Assembly: GCA_041389725.1 (NCBI GenBank)
Contig: JAWKRG010000002.1
Coordinates: forward strand, 1,116,001-1,180,000
Length of the DNA stretch: 64,000 nt
Source of the DNA: Polyangiaceae bacterium
GTDB taxonomy: Bacteria; Myxococcota_A; Polyangia; Polyangiales; Polyangiaceae
Reading direction: 5' to 3'
Within the stretch, counting starts at the first letter, position 1; each line of letters begins with the position of its first letter. This document shows positions 8,002 to 18,000 of this stretch, piece by piece. The position numbers were made by a program, and so were the translations under genes. A model generated the notes under the pieces. It was not told where the DNA came from. It ran no database searches and saw only the letters and a list, made by a program, of their open reading frames with translations.

Positions 8002-9717
8002 ATGAGGCGCCCCACCCCCTTCCTGGTATCCCTATTTGCTCTGGCACTCGGCGCGCCGGCGTACGCCACAGATTTTCACGTCGACCCCGCAACCGGTAGC
8101 AGCGCTGGCGACGGCAGCGCGGCCAAGCCCTGGAAGACCCTGGCCGAGGTGATCCAGGCCAACCTGGTCGAGACGCAGAATTGGGACTCCCTGCCCTACG
8201 CTGCCGGCAAGACGTTGAAGCCCAAGAACGCGGGTGCGCCAATCAAAGCGGGCGATCGCATCCTGCTACACACGGGGTTTCACGGCAGCGTCAGTATCAT
8301 CGGGCACTACAACAGTGCCGCCATCACCGTGGAGCCCGCCCCGGGACAAGCTCCGCAGCTCAGCAAGCTCGTCGTTCGTTCCAGCTCCAACTGGGTGATC
8401 CGCGGGTTGGAGGTGAATCGGGAACTAGCTCCCAGCTACGACACCTCCACCCTGGTCAGCGTCGAGAACCACAACCATAGCGGCCCAGTCTCGGACATCA
8501 CCATCGCTGGCTTCACGGTTCATTCCGTGAGCGACACCAGCGGCTGGACCGCCACTGACTGGGACACCAAGAGCGCCAACGGCATTTCTCTCGCCGGCAA
8601 AAACATCACCATCCGAGGCAACCTCGTCGAGGACGTCAACTTCGGCATCAGCTCGTCAGCACAAGACTCCTTGATCGAGAAGAACACCGTCGATCGCTTT
8701 GCCGGCGATGGCCTGCGTGGGCTCGGCGACTACACCACCTTCCAGTACAACCTGGTGAAGAACTGCTACGACGTGAATGCCAACCACGACGACGGTTTCC
8801 AATCCTGGAGCGTGGGCAGTGACGGCAAGGTCGGCACCGGCGAAGTCGTGGGTGTGACCCTGCGCGGCAACATGATCATCAACTACGAGGACCCGAATCA
8901 GCCCATGCGCTGCACGCTGCAAGGCATTGGCATGTTCGACGGCATGTTCCGGGACTGGGTCGTGGAAAACAACGTGATCATCACGGATCATTGGCACGGC
9001 ATCACGCTGCTCGGTGCCATCAACGCTCAGGTCATCAACAACACGGTACTGGACCTCAACACGCAGTCTCCTGGTCCTCCGTGGATCAAGCTCGGCAACC
9101 ACAAGAACGGGACGCCCTCCACGGGCATCGTGCGCAACAACCTGACGACCGCAGTGGCCAATGAGGGCACTGGCGTCACCGAAGAGGCAAACGTGATCAT
9201 CAAGGATCCAACCGCTCACTTCGTCGCGCCGCCCTACGACGTCCACTTGTTGCAGAGCTCCGCGGCAGTGGACAAAGGCGTCGCGACGGGCGCGCCTGGG
9301 CTGGACATCGAAGGCATTCCTCGGCCCCAGGGCAGCGCCATCGACGTGGGCGCCTACGAGTGGCACGACTCCTCGGTGACGCCCACGGGCGGCCCCGGAG
9401 CGGGCGGCGGCACGCCCGGCGGCAGTGGCGGCAGCAGCAGCGGCGGCTCGAGTGGAGCCGCGGGCAGCAGCGGCGCGGGCAATGGCGGAAGTGCAGGCTC
9501 AGCTGCGGGTGGCAACGGCGGCAGCGGCAACAGCGCGGGGGGTGGCGCGGCTAGCGCAGGCGCGGCAGGAACCGGTGCGAGCGCAGCGGGCGCCAAAAGC
9601 AGCGACGAGGACGGTGGTTGCGGCTGTCGGACCGCACCGGCCCGTCCCGCCGCCCCTGCGTGGTTGCTCGCGCTGGTCGCCGCGGTGGCTTTGCGCCGCA
9701 AGCAACGCCGCCAGTAG
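8002..9717 (+). CDS. Secreted right-handed beta-helix protein with MYXO-CTERM-like tail
   Basis: A 571-aa exported protein. The signal peptide (about residues 1-22, ending AYA) is followed by DFHVDPATGSSAGDGSAAKPWKTL, a common entry segment of pectate-lyase-like beta-helices. Repeated IxxNxVxD coils run to about residue 450 (ITIRGNLVED, LIEKNTVDRF, VTLRGNMIIN, VVENNVII, QVINNTVLD) and end at IDVGAYEW. After a Gly/Ser linker (about 460-530) the C-terminus has an acidic stretch, a GCGC motif, a hydrophobic helix and RRKQRRQ, matching the MYXO-CTERM sorting-signal pattern of myxobacteria. It is probably surface anchored or released by the cognate sorting system. Polysaccharide binding or lysis is possible; catalytic residues cannot be assigned by eye. 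Confidence 0.9.
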   Translation: MRRPTPFLVSLFALALGAPAYATDFHVDPATGSSAGDGSAAKPWKTLAEVIQANLVETQNWDSLPYAAGKTLKPKNAGAPIKAGDRILLHTGFHGSVSIIGHYNSAAITVEPAPGQAPQLSKLVVRSSSNWVIRGLEVNRELAPSYDTSTLVSVENHNHSGPVSDITIAGFTVHSVSDTSGWTATDWDTKSANGISLAGKNITIRGNLVEDVNFGISSSAQDSLIEKNTVDRFAGDGLRGLGDYTTFQYNLVKNCYDVNANHDDGFQSWSVGSDGKVGTGEVVGVTLRGNMIINYEDPNQPMRCTLQGIGMFDGMFRDWVVENNVIITDHWHGITLLGAINAQVINNTVLDLNTQSPGPPWIKLGNHKNGTPSTGIVRNNLTTAVANEGTGVTEEANVIIKDPTAHFVAPPYDVHLLQSSAAVDKGVATGAPGLDIEGIPRPQGSAIDVGAYEWHDSSVTPTGGPGAGGGTPGGSGGSSSGGSSGAAGSSGAGNGGSAGSAAGGNGGSGNSAGGGAASAGAAGTGASAAGAKSSDEDGGCGCRTAPARPAAPAWLLALVAAVALRRKQRRQ

Positions 9718-9736
9718 CGTGGCCTGAGCGCTGTCC

Positions 9737-9773
9737 CGCGGTCGCACGCACCGACGTCAGGTCGGCGACCGCG
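9737..9773. terminator. Candidate bidirectional terminator hairpin
   Basis: A perfect 9-bp inverted repeat (CGCGGTCGC at 9737-9745 and GCGACCGCG at 9765-9773) encloses a shorter internal stem (CGAC/GTCG). It lies between two convergent genes ending at 9717 and 9809. There is no T-run, so the call rests on position and symmetry. Confidence 0.45.
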
Positions 9774-9808
9774 CAGACGGCAAGCGCTTCGCCAGTGCGG
9801 CGGCGAGG

Positions 9809-10780
9809 TCAGTGCAGCAACGCCGTGAACAGCAGCTCGAAGCTCGTGGCCTTGTCGTCGAACGACGACTGCAGCGTGCCTGAGCCGGAATCACGATCGG
9901 CACTCACGTACACCACGCGGGCCTCGGGCCCGATCGACCACTGCTTCCCCACCCAAAAGTCGTAGCCGCCGAACAGCGCTGCGCCGAAACCAGTCGCGCT
10001 GTCGCCGTTTTGATCCTGCACACCGATCCCGCCGATGCCCGCGATGAGGCCGACGTGCGCGCCGCCAGTCTCGTCTGGGAACCAATCCACGAAGGGACCG
10101 AGCACCACGACGCCGAGGGCAGAGTTGTCCGGCGCTTGCGTCGAAGCCGACCCAGAACCCACCGTCACCTCGATCTCGGGCTCGCTGATGTCCTGACCCA
10201 CGAAGCCACCGCCGATCACGAGGCCACCACCGGGCGTCCCACCGATCAGCAGTTCGTACACGGGCCCGAAGCCCTTGTAGGTCACTTCGACATCGCTGCT
10301 ACCAGCGGTTCCGGTACTGTTCACGTTGCCGTAGCCAACGCCCAGGCCCAGGCGCAGGTAGAAGCCGTCGTGGAGATGAACGCCGGGCTCGGGCGGCGGC
10401 AGCGGGGGCTCGCCGTAGGGCGGTGAGCCATAGCCAGGACCGTAGCCGGGCTGCCCATACGCGGGCGGCGCATAGCCGGCAGGCGGTGGTGCACTGCCCG
10501 CAGGTGGCGGCGCGTAACCAGGTGGCGCTGGCGGTGGCGGCGCACCAGATGGCGGCGCAGCAGGTGCTCCACCTTGCGGCGGCGCTGGAGGAGGTGGCTC
10601 CCCCGGAGCGGCGGGCCCACCCTCACCCGGCGCGGGCGCAGCAGGCGCGACGCCGGGTTCCCCAGGAGGAAACGCAGGCGCGGCGGGCGGCTCAGGTGAT
10701 CCCTGAGCCGCCGCAACTAGACTGCAGCTGAGCACGAACGCGCCCACCCGCACACTCGTGCCGCGCCGCACGCGCATCAT
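9809..10780 (-). CDS. Outer-membrane beta-barrel protein with long Pro/Gly-rich N-terminal region
   Basis: A 323-aa protein with a signal peptide ending near AAAQG (about residue 27). A roughly 110-residue Pro/Ala/Gly-rich region follows, containing PPYGEPP- and GYGPGYG-like stretches. The C-terminal 190 residues have alternating hydrophobic strands typical of small OmpA/OmpW-like barrels (FYLRLGLGVGYGNV, GLVIGGGFVGQD, ALFGGYDFWVGKQWSIGPEARVVYVSA) and end in the strand FELLFTALLH. No enzyme motif is seen. Its start overlaps the stop of the upstream cyclopropane-synthase-like gene by 4 bp (ATGA), so they are co-transcribed. Confidence 0.82.
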   Translation of the reverse strand: MMRVRRGTSVRVGAFVLSCSLVAAAQGSPEPPAAPAFPPGEPGVAPAAPAPGEGGPAAPGEPPPPAPPQGGAPAAPPSGAPPPPAPPGYAPPPAGSAPPPAGYAPPAYGQPGYGPGYGSPPYGEPPLPPPEPGVHLHDGFYLRLGLGVGYGNVNSTGTAGSSDVEVTYKGFGPVYELLIGGTPGGGLVIGGGFVGQDISEPEIEVTVGSGSASTQAPDNSALGVVVLGPFVDWFPDETGGAHVGLIAGIGGIGVQDQNGDSATGFGAALFGGYDFWVGKQWSIGPEARVVYVSADRDSGSGTLQSSFDDKATSFELLFTALLH

Positions 10781-11961
10781 TCAGCGCTGGCGAAGGCCGC
10801 CGCCGGCGCTTCGCGATTGACGAAGCGATCCGAGCGATCCCCGAGCACGACGCCCTTGTTGGTGACCCAACGCGTGCGGTCGTAGTGGTCCAGGTTCTTG
10901 TTCATCACCACCTGGAAGCAAGCGGCGTTGCCCTGCTTGCCGATGAGGGTCGACCAGGCCAAGAAGAAGTGCCAGATGCGGTACCAGCGCTCACCGTAGG
11001 CGGCGATCACGGCGTCCTTGTTGGACAGCCAGTTGTCGTGCCAGGCCTTGATCGTCCACATGTAGTGGATGCTGATGTTCTCGACGCTGTGGGTCTCGAA
11101 GCCCGCCTTCTCCATGTGCTGGAGCATGGGCGCGGGGCACAGACTGGCATCTGCACCGGGGAAAATGTACTTGTTCATGAACAAGCCCCAGATCAGATCC
11201 TCGCCTCGCAGACCACGGCGAAGGCCGGTCCACTGCAGCAACATCAGGCCCTCGTCCTCGAGCAGGTCGTTGCACTGCTGGTAGAAGGAGAGCAGGTTCT
11301 TGACGCCGACGTGCTCCACCATTTCCAGGGACACGATCTTGTCGAACTTCTGCTTGGGAATGTCGCGGTAGTCGGAGCAGAGAATACGTGCGCGGTCCGA
11401 GAGACCCCAGTCCGCGATGCGCTTGGTGCCGAACTCGGTCTGCTTCTTGGCCAACGTCACGCCAGTGGCGTCCACGCCGTAGTACTTCGCCGCGTGACGC
11501 ACCAGGGTGCCCCAGCCGCAACCAATGTCGAGCAGGCGGTCGCCCGGCTTCAGCTGCAACTTCTGGCACACGAGGTCCATCTTGTTGTCCTGCGCCTGCT
11601 CCAGGGTCTGGCTTGGATCCTCGTAGAACCCCGAGGTGTAGACCATGCGCTCGCCGAGGAACCAGCCGAAGAAGTCGTTTCCACGGTCGTAGTGCTCGCG
11701 CACGATGCGGGTGTCCTGGGTCTTGCTGTGAATCGCCACCTCAGGCAGGAAGTTCGTGACCGCCCACTTGAAGTGCATCGGCGTCAAGTTGTAGTTGACG
11801 AACAGGTTGCGATTCGCGAGGAACTCGTAGATGTCGCCGGGGATGTCGATGTCGCCGTCGAAGTAGGCCTCGTACAGCGTGGCCATCGGGATACGCTTGT
11901 TGGCGTACTTGCGAGCGAGCTTTTGGTCCTTGAAGACCACGTAGTCAGTGAGTGCAGGCAT
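10777..11961 (-). CDS. Cyclopropane-fatty-acyl-phospholipid synthase-like SAM methyltransferase
   Basis: A 394-aa class I methyltransferase of the CFA/mycolic-acid-cyclopropane-synthase family, predicted to modify unsaturated acyl chains of phospholipids using SAM. Visible motifs are EHYDRGNDFFGWFLGERMVYTSGFY (family substrate segment, about residues 89-113), LDIGCGWG (SAM motif I, 144-151), VTLAKKQ, IVSLEMVEHVG (about 215-225), and a C-terminal helical segment with WHDNW and GKQGNAACFQVVM. I chose the ATG at 11961 because AAAGGA sits at proper distance upstream; a 12027 start would add 22 residues not expected in the family. CFA, or a related C-methylating enzyme, cannot be separated by eye. 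Confidence 0.9.
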   Translation of the reverse strand: MPALTDYVVFKDQKLARKYANKRIPMATLYEAYFDGDIDIPGDIYEFLANRNLFVNYNLTPMHFKWAVTNFLPEVAIHSKTQDTRIVREHYDRGNDFFGWFLGERMVYTSGFYEDPSQTLEQAQDNKMDLVCQKLQLKPGDRLLDIGCGWGTLVRHAAKYYGVDATGVTLAKKQTEFGTKRIADWGLSDRARILCSDYRDIPKQKFDKIVSLEMVEHVGVKNLLSFYQQCNDLLEDEGLMLLQWTGLRRGLRGEDLIWGLFMNKYIFPGADASLCPAPMLQHMEKAGFETHSVENISIHYMWTIKAWHDNWLSNKDAVIAAYGERWYRIWHFFLAWSTLIGKQGNAACFQVVMNKNLDHYDRTRWVTNKGVVLGDRSDRFVNREAPAAAFASAE

Positions 11962-12049
11962 GACGGTCCTTTCCGGCCCCCCGGTCGAGAGAGGGCGGAC
12001 AGGACCACATAAAGAGGGGCCCGGCAATCGCGGATCGCACGGAATCTTC

Positions 12050-12165
12050 CATTGATTTGGGTCTAGTGCGGGGCAGCGCGGAGCACTAATCCCTAGATTT
12101 GATCAATATTTCCGGACAATTGACTAATTACAGTTACCTTATCGGAAAAGTGCTAAATACCTAGA
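12050..12165 (+). promoter_or_regulatory. AT-rich upstream region of cysDN with inverted repeats
   Basis: This stretch is far more AT-rich than the rest of the window and lies directly before cysD. It contains the inverted repeat TAGTGC (12064-12069) / GCACTA (12083-12088), and TTTCCG (12109-12114) / CGGAAA (12143-12148). A TTGACT hexamer is at 12120-12125, and another AGTGCTA is at 12149-12155. No well-spaced -10 element could be fixed. It is probably the promoter and operator of the sulphate-activation operon and may also serve the divergent gene starting at 11961; the regulator is unknown. Confidence 0.5.
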
Positions 12166-12170
12166 GCCCC

Positions 12171-13097
12171 ATGGCGCCCGGTACTTTCACCAGCTCTAGG
12201 CAGCTTTCCCACCTGGCTCAGTTGGAGGCCGAGAGCATCCAGATCCTTCGTGAGGCCACGGCGGAGTTCGACCGGCCGGTGATGCTCTACAGCATCGGCA
12301 AGGACTCGAGCGTGATGGCGCACCTGGCGCGCAAGGCGTTCCACCCGGGCAAGCCTCCCTTTCCCTTCATGCACATCGACACGACGTGGAAGTTCCGCGC
12401 CATGATCGAGTTCCGGGACGAGTACTGCGAGACGCACGGGCTCGACCTGATCGTCCATACCAATCCCCAGGGGCTGGCGGAGAACATCAACCCCTTCGAT
12501 CACGGCAGTCAAAAGTACACGACCGTGATGAAGACCCAAGCGCTGCTTCAGGCCCTCTCCAGCGGAGGGTTCGACGCGGCATTTGGCGGCGCGCGTCGTG
12601 ACGAAGAACGCTCCCGCGCCAAGGAACGCATCTATTCCTTCCGGGATCGCTACGGGCAGTGGGATCCGAAGAACCAACGCCCAGAGCTGTGGAATCTCTA
12701 CAACAGCCGCATCACCAAGGGCGAGTCCGTGCGCGTGTTCCCGCTCTCGAACTGGACCGAGCTGGACGTGTGGCTCTACATTCACTTGGAGAAGATCCCG
12801 ATCGTTCCCCTCTATCTCGCCGCGGACCGCCCCGTGGTGGTGCGTGACGGCACGCTGATCATGGTGGACGACGAACGAATGCGGTTGCTACCGGGTGAAG
12901 TGCCACGGATGGAGCGAGTGCGCTTCCGCACCCTCGGCTGCTACCCGCTGTCGGGGGCGATCCCTTCGACGGCGACGACATTGCCGGAAATCATCCAGGA
13001 AATGCTGATGACTCGCTACTCCGAGCGACAGGGGCGCCTGATCGATTTCGACGAGGACGGGTCGATGGAGGTCAAGAAGCGGGAAGGCTACTTCTGA
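12171..13097 (+). CDS. cysD: Sulfate adenylyltransferase subunit 2 (CysD)
   Basis: Catalytic N-type PP-loop subunit of ATP sulfurylase, which with CysN makes adenosine 5'-phosphosulphate from sulphate and ATP. The PP-loop variant YSIGKDSSVM is at about residues 41-50. FMHIDTTWKFREMI-like sequence (here FRAMIEF), GGARRDEERSRAKERI and the C-terminal TLGCYPLSGAI and MLMTRYSERQGR segments are all family hallmarks. The 308-aa length is normal. The gene is followed without a gap by cysN: the CysD stop and the ATG at 13097 overlap by one base (TGATG). Confidence 0.96.
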   Translation: MAPGTFTSSRQLSHLAQLEAESIQILREATAEFDRPVMLYSIGKDSSVMAHLARKAFHPGKPPFPFMHIDTTWKFRAMIEFRDEYCETHGLDLIVHTNPQGLAENINPFDHGSQKYTTVMKTQALLQALSSGGFDAAFGGARRDEERSRAKERIYSFRDRYGQWDPKNQRPELWNLYNSRITKGESVRVFPLSNWTELDVWLYIHLEKIPIVPLYLAADRPVVVRDGTLIMVDDERMRLLPGEVPRMERVRFRTLGCYPLSGAIPSTATTLPEIIQEMLMTRYSERQGRLIDFDEDGSMEVKKREGYF

Positions 13098-14959
13098 TGA
13101 CCTCCGAGCAAGAACAGTCGTTGATCGAGCACGACATCGAGGCCTTCCTGCGCCGGCACCAGGAAAAGGAGCTCCTGCGCTTCGTGACCGTGGGCTCCGT
13201 CGACGACGGCAAGAGCACGTTGATCGGGCGATTGCTCTACGACACTCGCGGCATCTACGAAGACCAACTCACTGCCGTGCGGCGTGCCAGCAAGCAAGAG
13301 GGCACCGACATCGATCTGGCGCTGGTGACGGACGGACTGAAGGCGGAGCGCGAACAAGGCATCACCATCGACGTCGCCTATCGCTACTTCGCAACCGAGC
13401 GGCGCAAGCTGATCATCGCCGACACTCCCGGGCACGTGCAGTACACGCGCAACATGGCGACGGGCGCATCCACCGCGCACCTGGCAGTCATCCTGATCGA
13501 CGCGCGCCTCGGCGTGCTGCAGCAGTCGCGCCGCCACGCCTTCATCGCCTCTCTGCTCGGCATCCGCGAGCTGACGGTGTGCGTGAACAAGATGGACTTG
13601 GTCGCGTTCGACGATAGCGCCTTCAGCCGAATTCGCGACCAGTTCGGCGAGTTCTGCGCGCGGCTCGGTTTCGACGGCGTGACCTTCATTCCCGTCAGCG
13701 CTCTGGGCGGCGACAACGTCGTGAATGCCAGTCGCGCGATGCCCTGGTACGACGGGCCCACGCTGCTCTCGCATCTGGAGACGGTTCCGCTGCCTCAGGT
13801 TCGAGAAGGTGACGCCTTTCGCTACCCGGTCCAGCTCGTCTTGCGGCCCAACCTCGACTATCGCGCCTACGCGGGCCAGGTCGTTTCAGGACAGGTGCGA
13901 CCCGGCGACCGGGTCATGAGTCTGCCCTCCCGCAAGACGACCACGGTTCTGTCGATCGACACCTTCGAGGGCCAGATTGATTCCGCGTTCGCGCCAATGA
14001 GCGTTGCTTTGCGACTGGCCGATGAGATTGACGTCAGCCGTGGCGACATGTTGGTGCACCCTGAAGGGGCGCCCGCCGTTCGCAAGCGCTTCAGCGCCAC
14101 GCTGGTGTGGATGGCCGAGCGCCCCCTCGATCTGGACAAGAGCTATTTCCTGAAACACTCCACGCAGCTGCTGCGCGCAGAAGTGGAGCGAGTCGACCAC
14201 GTAGTGAACCTGGACACCCTGGCGCCCGAGTCAGCCAGCCACCTGGAGCTGAACGACATCGGCAAAGTGATCGTGTCCTGCCACAAGCCGCTGTTCTGCG
14301 ACACCTACGAGCAGTGTCGAGCGACTGGCGCGTTCGTGCTCATCGATCCGATCAGCAACTACACCGTCGCCGCCGGCATGATTCAGTCCGAAGAACTCGC
14401 CGAGCCCGACGAGCAGTCGCCCCCCGCTCGCGGCACGGTCACGCGCGTGAGTCGTGGTGAGCGCCTCGACCGCATGCAGCAGGCCGGGCAGATCGTCTGG
14501 CTGACGGGCCTCCCGGGTGCGGGAAAGAGTGAGCTTGCCTACGCCCTCGAGCGCCGACTCTTCGACGCGGGTCGTGTCGCCATCGTGGTGGATCCCCATG
14601 ACGGACTCGGCGGTGGGGGCGGCCCTCACGGCGGCAGCCCGCTGCACGCACCAGAGATGGCACGCCGTTTCGCCGAGGCGGGGGTCATCGCGATCTTCGC
14701 CTTTGCCTCGCCAATGGCCAGCGACCGCCGCGCGGTGTGTGACGCGGTGGGGACGGAACGCTTCTTCGAAGTGCACGTCACGACGCCTCTCGCCGAGTGT
14801 CGCGAGCGGGATCACCGCGGTAGCTACGACGCGCTGCACGGCCCCCTCGAGTACGAGGCCCCCGACGAGTCGGCCACGCGAGTGTCCTTGTCCGAGGCCG
14901 ACGCCGACACTCACGCGACCACCCTGGCCGAGCTGCTCTTGGCGCGCACCACGCGCTAG
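13097..14959 (+). CDS. cysN: Sulfate adenylyltransferase subunit 1 (CysN) fused to a degenerate CysC-like domain
   Basis: A 620-aa fusion. Residues 1 to about 440 form the EF-Tu-like GTPase that drives ATP sulfurylase: GSVDDGKST P-loop near residue 33, the EQGITIDVAYRYF switch region, DTPGH, NKMD, then beta-barrel domains. From about residue 456 an APS-kinase-like P-loop domain begins (WLTGLPGAGKS, Walker A about 471-478). Its substrate-binding part is altered. The canonical DGDN is DPHD (499-502) followed by a Gly-rich stretch, the NRDLGF / ENxRR region is missing, and the FTGxxxxYE lid is absent or shortened. The GTPase half looks fully functional; whether the CysC half phosphorylates APS is doubtful. 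It is coupled to cysD. Confidence 0.94.
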   Translation: MTSEQEQSLIEHDIEAFLRRHQEKELLRFVTVGSVDDGKSTLIGRLLYDTRGIYEDQLTAVRRASKQEGTDIDLALVTDGLKAEREQGITIDVAYRYFATERRKLIIADTPGHVQYTRNMATGASTAHLAVILIDARLGVLQQSRRHAFIASLLGIRELTVCVNKMDLVAFDDSAFSRIRDQFGEFCARLGFDGVTFIPVSALGGDNVVNASRAMPWYDGPTLLSHLETVPLPQVREGDAFRYPVQLVLRPNLDYRAYAGQVVSGQVRPGDRVMSLPSRKTTTVLSIDTFEGQIDSAFAPMSVALRLADEIDVSRGDMLVHPEGAPAVRKRFSATLVWMAERPLDLDKSYFLKHSTQLLRAEVERVDHVVNLDTLAPESASHLELNDIGKVIVSCHKPLFCDTYEQCRATGAFVLIDPISNYTVAAGMIQSEELAEPDEQSPPARGTVTRVSRGERLDRMQQAGQIVWLTGLPGAGKSELAYALERRLFDAGRVAIVVDPHDGLGGGGGPHGGSPLHAPEMARRFAEAGVIAIFAFASPMASDRRAVCDAVGTERFFEVHVTTPLAECRERDHRGSYDALHGPLEYEAPDESATRVSLSEADADTHATTLAELLLARTTR

Positions 14960-15008
14960 AGTGCGGGGTCCGGAGAGCAGCTCACGCGTCGGCTGCCCGT
15001 GCGGCCCG

Positions 15009-18000
15009 TCAGTTGACCGTCACACACTTGTTGTTGATGCAGGTGCCTACGCTGCAGGTGCCGCAATCGAGACCACCACCGCAACCATCCGGATAGAAGC
15101 CACATTGCGCACTCGCCTTGATGCACGACGTCGGCACGCACGTTCCGGGCGGACACGCCTCACACGAAAGTACGCCGCCGCAACCGTCACCCTGGGGCCC
15201 ACAGCGACCGCCGCAGTCCAGCGGCGTACAGCTGGGCCCCCCGCAGGGGCCACAGTCGATAGTGCCGCCGCAACCATCCCCCGAGAGCCCGCAGCTCACG
15301 CCGAGTTCCGCGCAGCTCTTCTTCACGCAGCCGCTCCCACCACACTGACCGGGCGCACCGCCGCCGCCACACGTCGCCGGAGCGACGCAGGAACCGCAAT
15401 TCAGCGTCCCGCCACAGCCATCCGCCCACAGACCACAGCTGTAGCCGAGCGAAGCACAGGTCTGCTTCGTACAGCTCCCCGTTCCGCACTTTCCGAGAAC
15501 TCCGCCGCCGCCGCAGGTGTTCGAGCCCGCGCAGTTCCCGCAATTCAGGCTGGCTCCGCAGCCATCGGACCACTGGCCGCAGTCGTAGCCGAGCACCGCG
15601 CATGTCGTTGGCGTGCAAATCGAGCCTCCACACTTGCCCCCAGTGCTGCACACCTGCGGCGACGTACAAATCCCGCAGTTGGCGATGATCCCACCGCAGC
15701 CGTCGGGGGCGGGCCCACATTGAATCCCTTGGTCGGCGCAGGTGAGCTTGGTGCAGGTGGGCGGCGGCTGCGACTCGTCGCACACGGATGACGAGAGATC
15801 GAAGAACATGAATTCCAGGGCCTTTTCCTGGGGACTCATACTGGTGCTCTTGCACTCGCTGGGGAAGGCGTTGCCCTTGTCCCCAGACGACACGTGAATG
15901 TCGCTGAAGATGAAGCGCCCACACTGGTTCGCTGGCGCGACGCCCACGGGGGTATTGAAGGTCAGATACTGGGTGGCGCGGGCAATGGGTTTCAGCGCCG
16001 GGTCCAACGTGTTCTCGGCATAGATCCATTCCAAGGCGCGGGACTGGTCGTAGCTCTTGACGCTGTTCTTGGTGTCGTAGACGGAGAGGTTTCCCACGGA
16101 GGTGGACGCCCCGACCGTGACCAGCCAGTTGGCAAGCAGGCTCCCCTTCGGGAACGTGGTCACGACCTTCTCGGGCACCGTGGGCGAGTACGTGCTGGAG
16201 AGCATGCCTGGCGATGGATAGATCCAACTGGCCAGGGTACCCCAGGCACCGGAACCGGTGCCGTTGGTGTTCGCACTGACCCAGTAGTGGTGATAGTGCG
16301 ATGCGAAGACACGCCCGCCCACGTTCGTGTAGTCGAACATGGCTTTGAGCGCGCTGGCGGGCTTGGTGGACGAGAAGGTGTCTCCTTCGCAAGCCAGCAG
16401 CACGACGTCGTACTGTTGCAGGCTCGAGAGGCTCTGCCACAAAGTCGTGGAAGCGGGGAAGGACGCGCCCCCGACCGCTGGATCGTACTTACCTACGGCC
16501 TGGTTCGGGCCCGTTCCCGGCTGCCCCTTGAACAAGTTGACCCGTCCGCTGCCCGCGGGATTGGTGAACTCACTGTCGTCGATGCCGATCTTGCGCAGCA
16601 AGCACTCCAACGAGTCGTAGCCACCCGTGGTCAGCGCGATTCTGGGGATGTCCCCCTCGCTCTTGTTCCGTGGCAAGCGCGTGAGCGAGGCGGAGATCGC
16701 CAGGTTGGTGCATTGAGTCGTCGTCACCTTGATCTGGCGTCGCCACCGGCCGATCTGAATCACCACGGGGATGTCGACTCCGACGGGCATGTTGCCCAGA
16801 GTGAACTTGCCCGCGGCGTCGGTCAGCGTCGTGACCAGCGGCAGTCCGGAAAGCGCAGACCCACACTTGTCGCATGTAGCGCCGTTGCCGAAGGCCGTCG
16901 GCGTACCGTTGGGCACGTACACGAAGACGTTGGGTAACGGGCGGAGACCCGCGGGGTCGTAGACTGTACCGCTGATACTGGTGGTCCCGGTCGGGCACGT
17001 GACCTGCTTGCACTGCAGGTTGATGCAGGTGGAGCCGGTGCCGCACTGGTTGGGACCGCCGCCACCGCAGAAAGCGGGTGGGGAGCAAGTTCCGCAGTTC
17101 GTCGTCAACCCCCCGCAGCCGTCTGATTGCTGGCCGCAGGTTCCCGCCGGAAAGTCTGCACAAGTCTTCTTCGTGCAGTTCGGCGCGCCGCCGCACACGT
17201 TCGGCGTTCCCCCGCAACCGCAGCAGTTGCCGCTACCGCAAGAGCCGCAATTCACCGTCAGCCCGCCGCAGCCGTCACTGGCCACCCCGCAGTTGGCGCC
17301 GAGCTGGGCGCAGGTCTTGGGAACACAGGGAGGTGGGGCGCCACCGCACTCGCTTGGATTGCCTCCGCAACCACAACACTCGCCTCCGCCGCAGGTTCCG
17401 CAGCTGGCGGTCAGCCCGCCACAGCCGTCACTCACGGGCCCGCAGTTCGCGCCCCAGTCGGCGCAGGTCTTCTTGGCACAGGGGACGGTGGCAGCACCGC
17501 AGACGTTTGGCTTGCCGCTGCCTCCGCAGATGTCACCGGCCTTGGTGCAGCTACCACAATTGACGAGGCCGCCGCAGCCATCCGCTACGGGACCGCAGTC
17601 GAACCCCATTTGGGTACACGTCTTCGGGGTGCAAGCCACGCCGCCACACTGATTCGGCGTTCCTCCGCCACCGCAGGTCTGAGGTGCGGTGCAGCTGCCG
17701 CAGTCCATCAGTCCGCCGCAGCCGTCTCCTTGCATGCCACAAGAAGCGTTGATCTCTGCGCATGTCTTCTTGGTGCAAGGGTCGCTACCACACTTGCTCG
17801 GGCCACCCCCGCCGCAATACTCCGGCGCTACGCATCCCCCGCAGTCGATCAAGTTTCCGCAGCCGTCTGCCTGTTGACCACAATCGACTCCGAGATCGGC
17901 GCAGGTCGCTGGGACGCAACTCGACGCGTCCAGAGAGACCGTTGCGTCGCTTCCCGAGCCGGCACTCCCGGCAGCACCGTCCGCTCCCGCGTCCACTCGA

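Noticed and set aside
10885..12012. Plus-strand ORF of 375 codons
   Set aside because: Antisense to the cyclopropane-synthase-like gene, which has clear SAM and family motifs.
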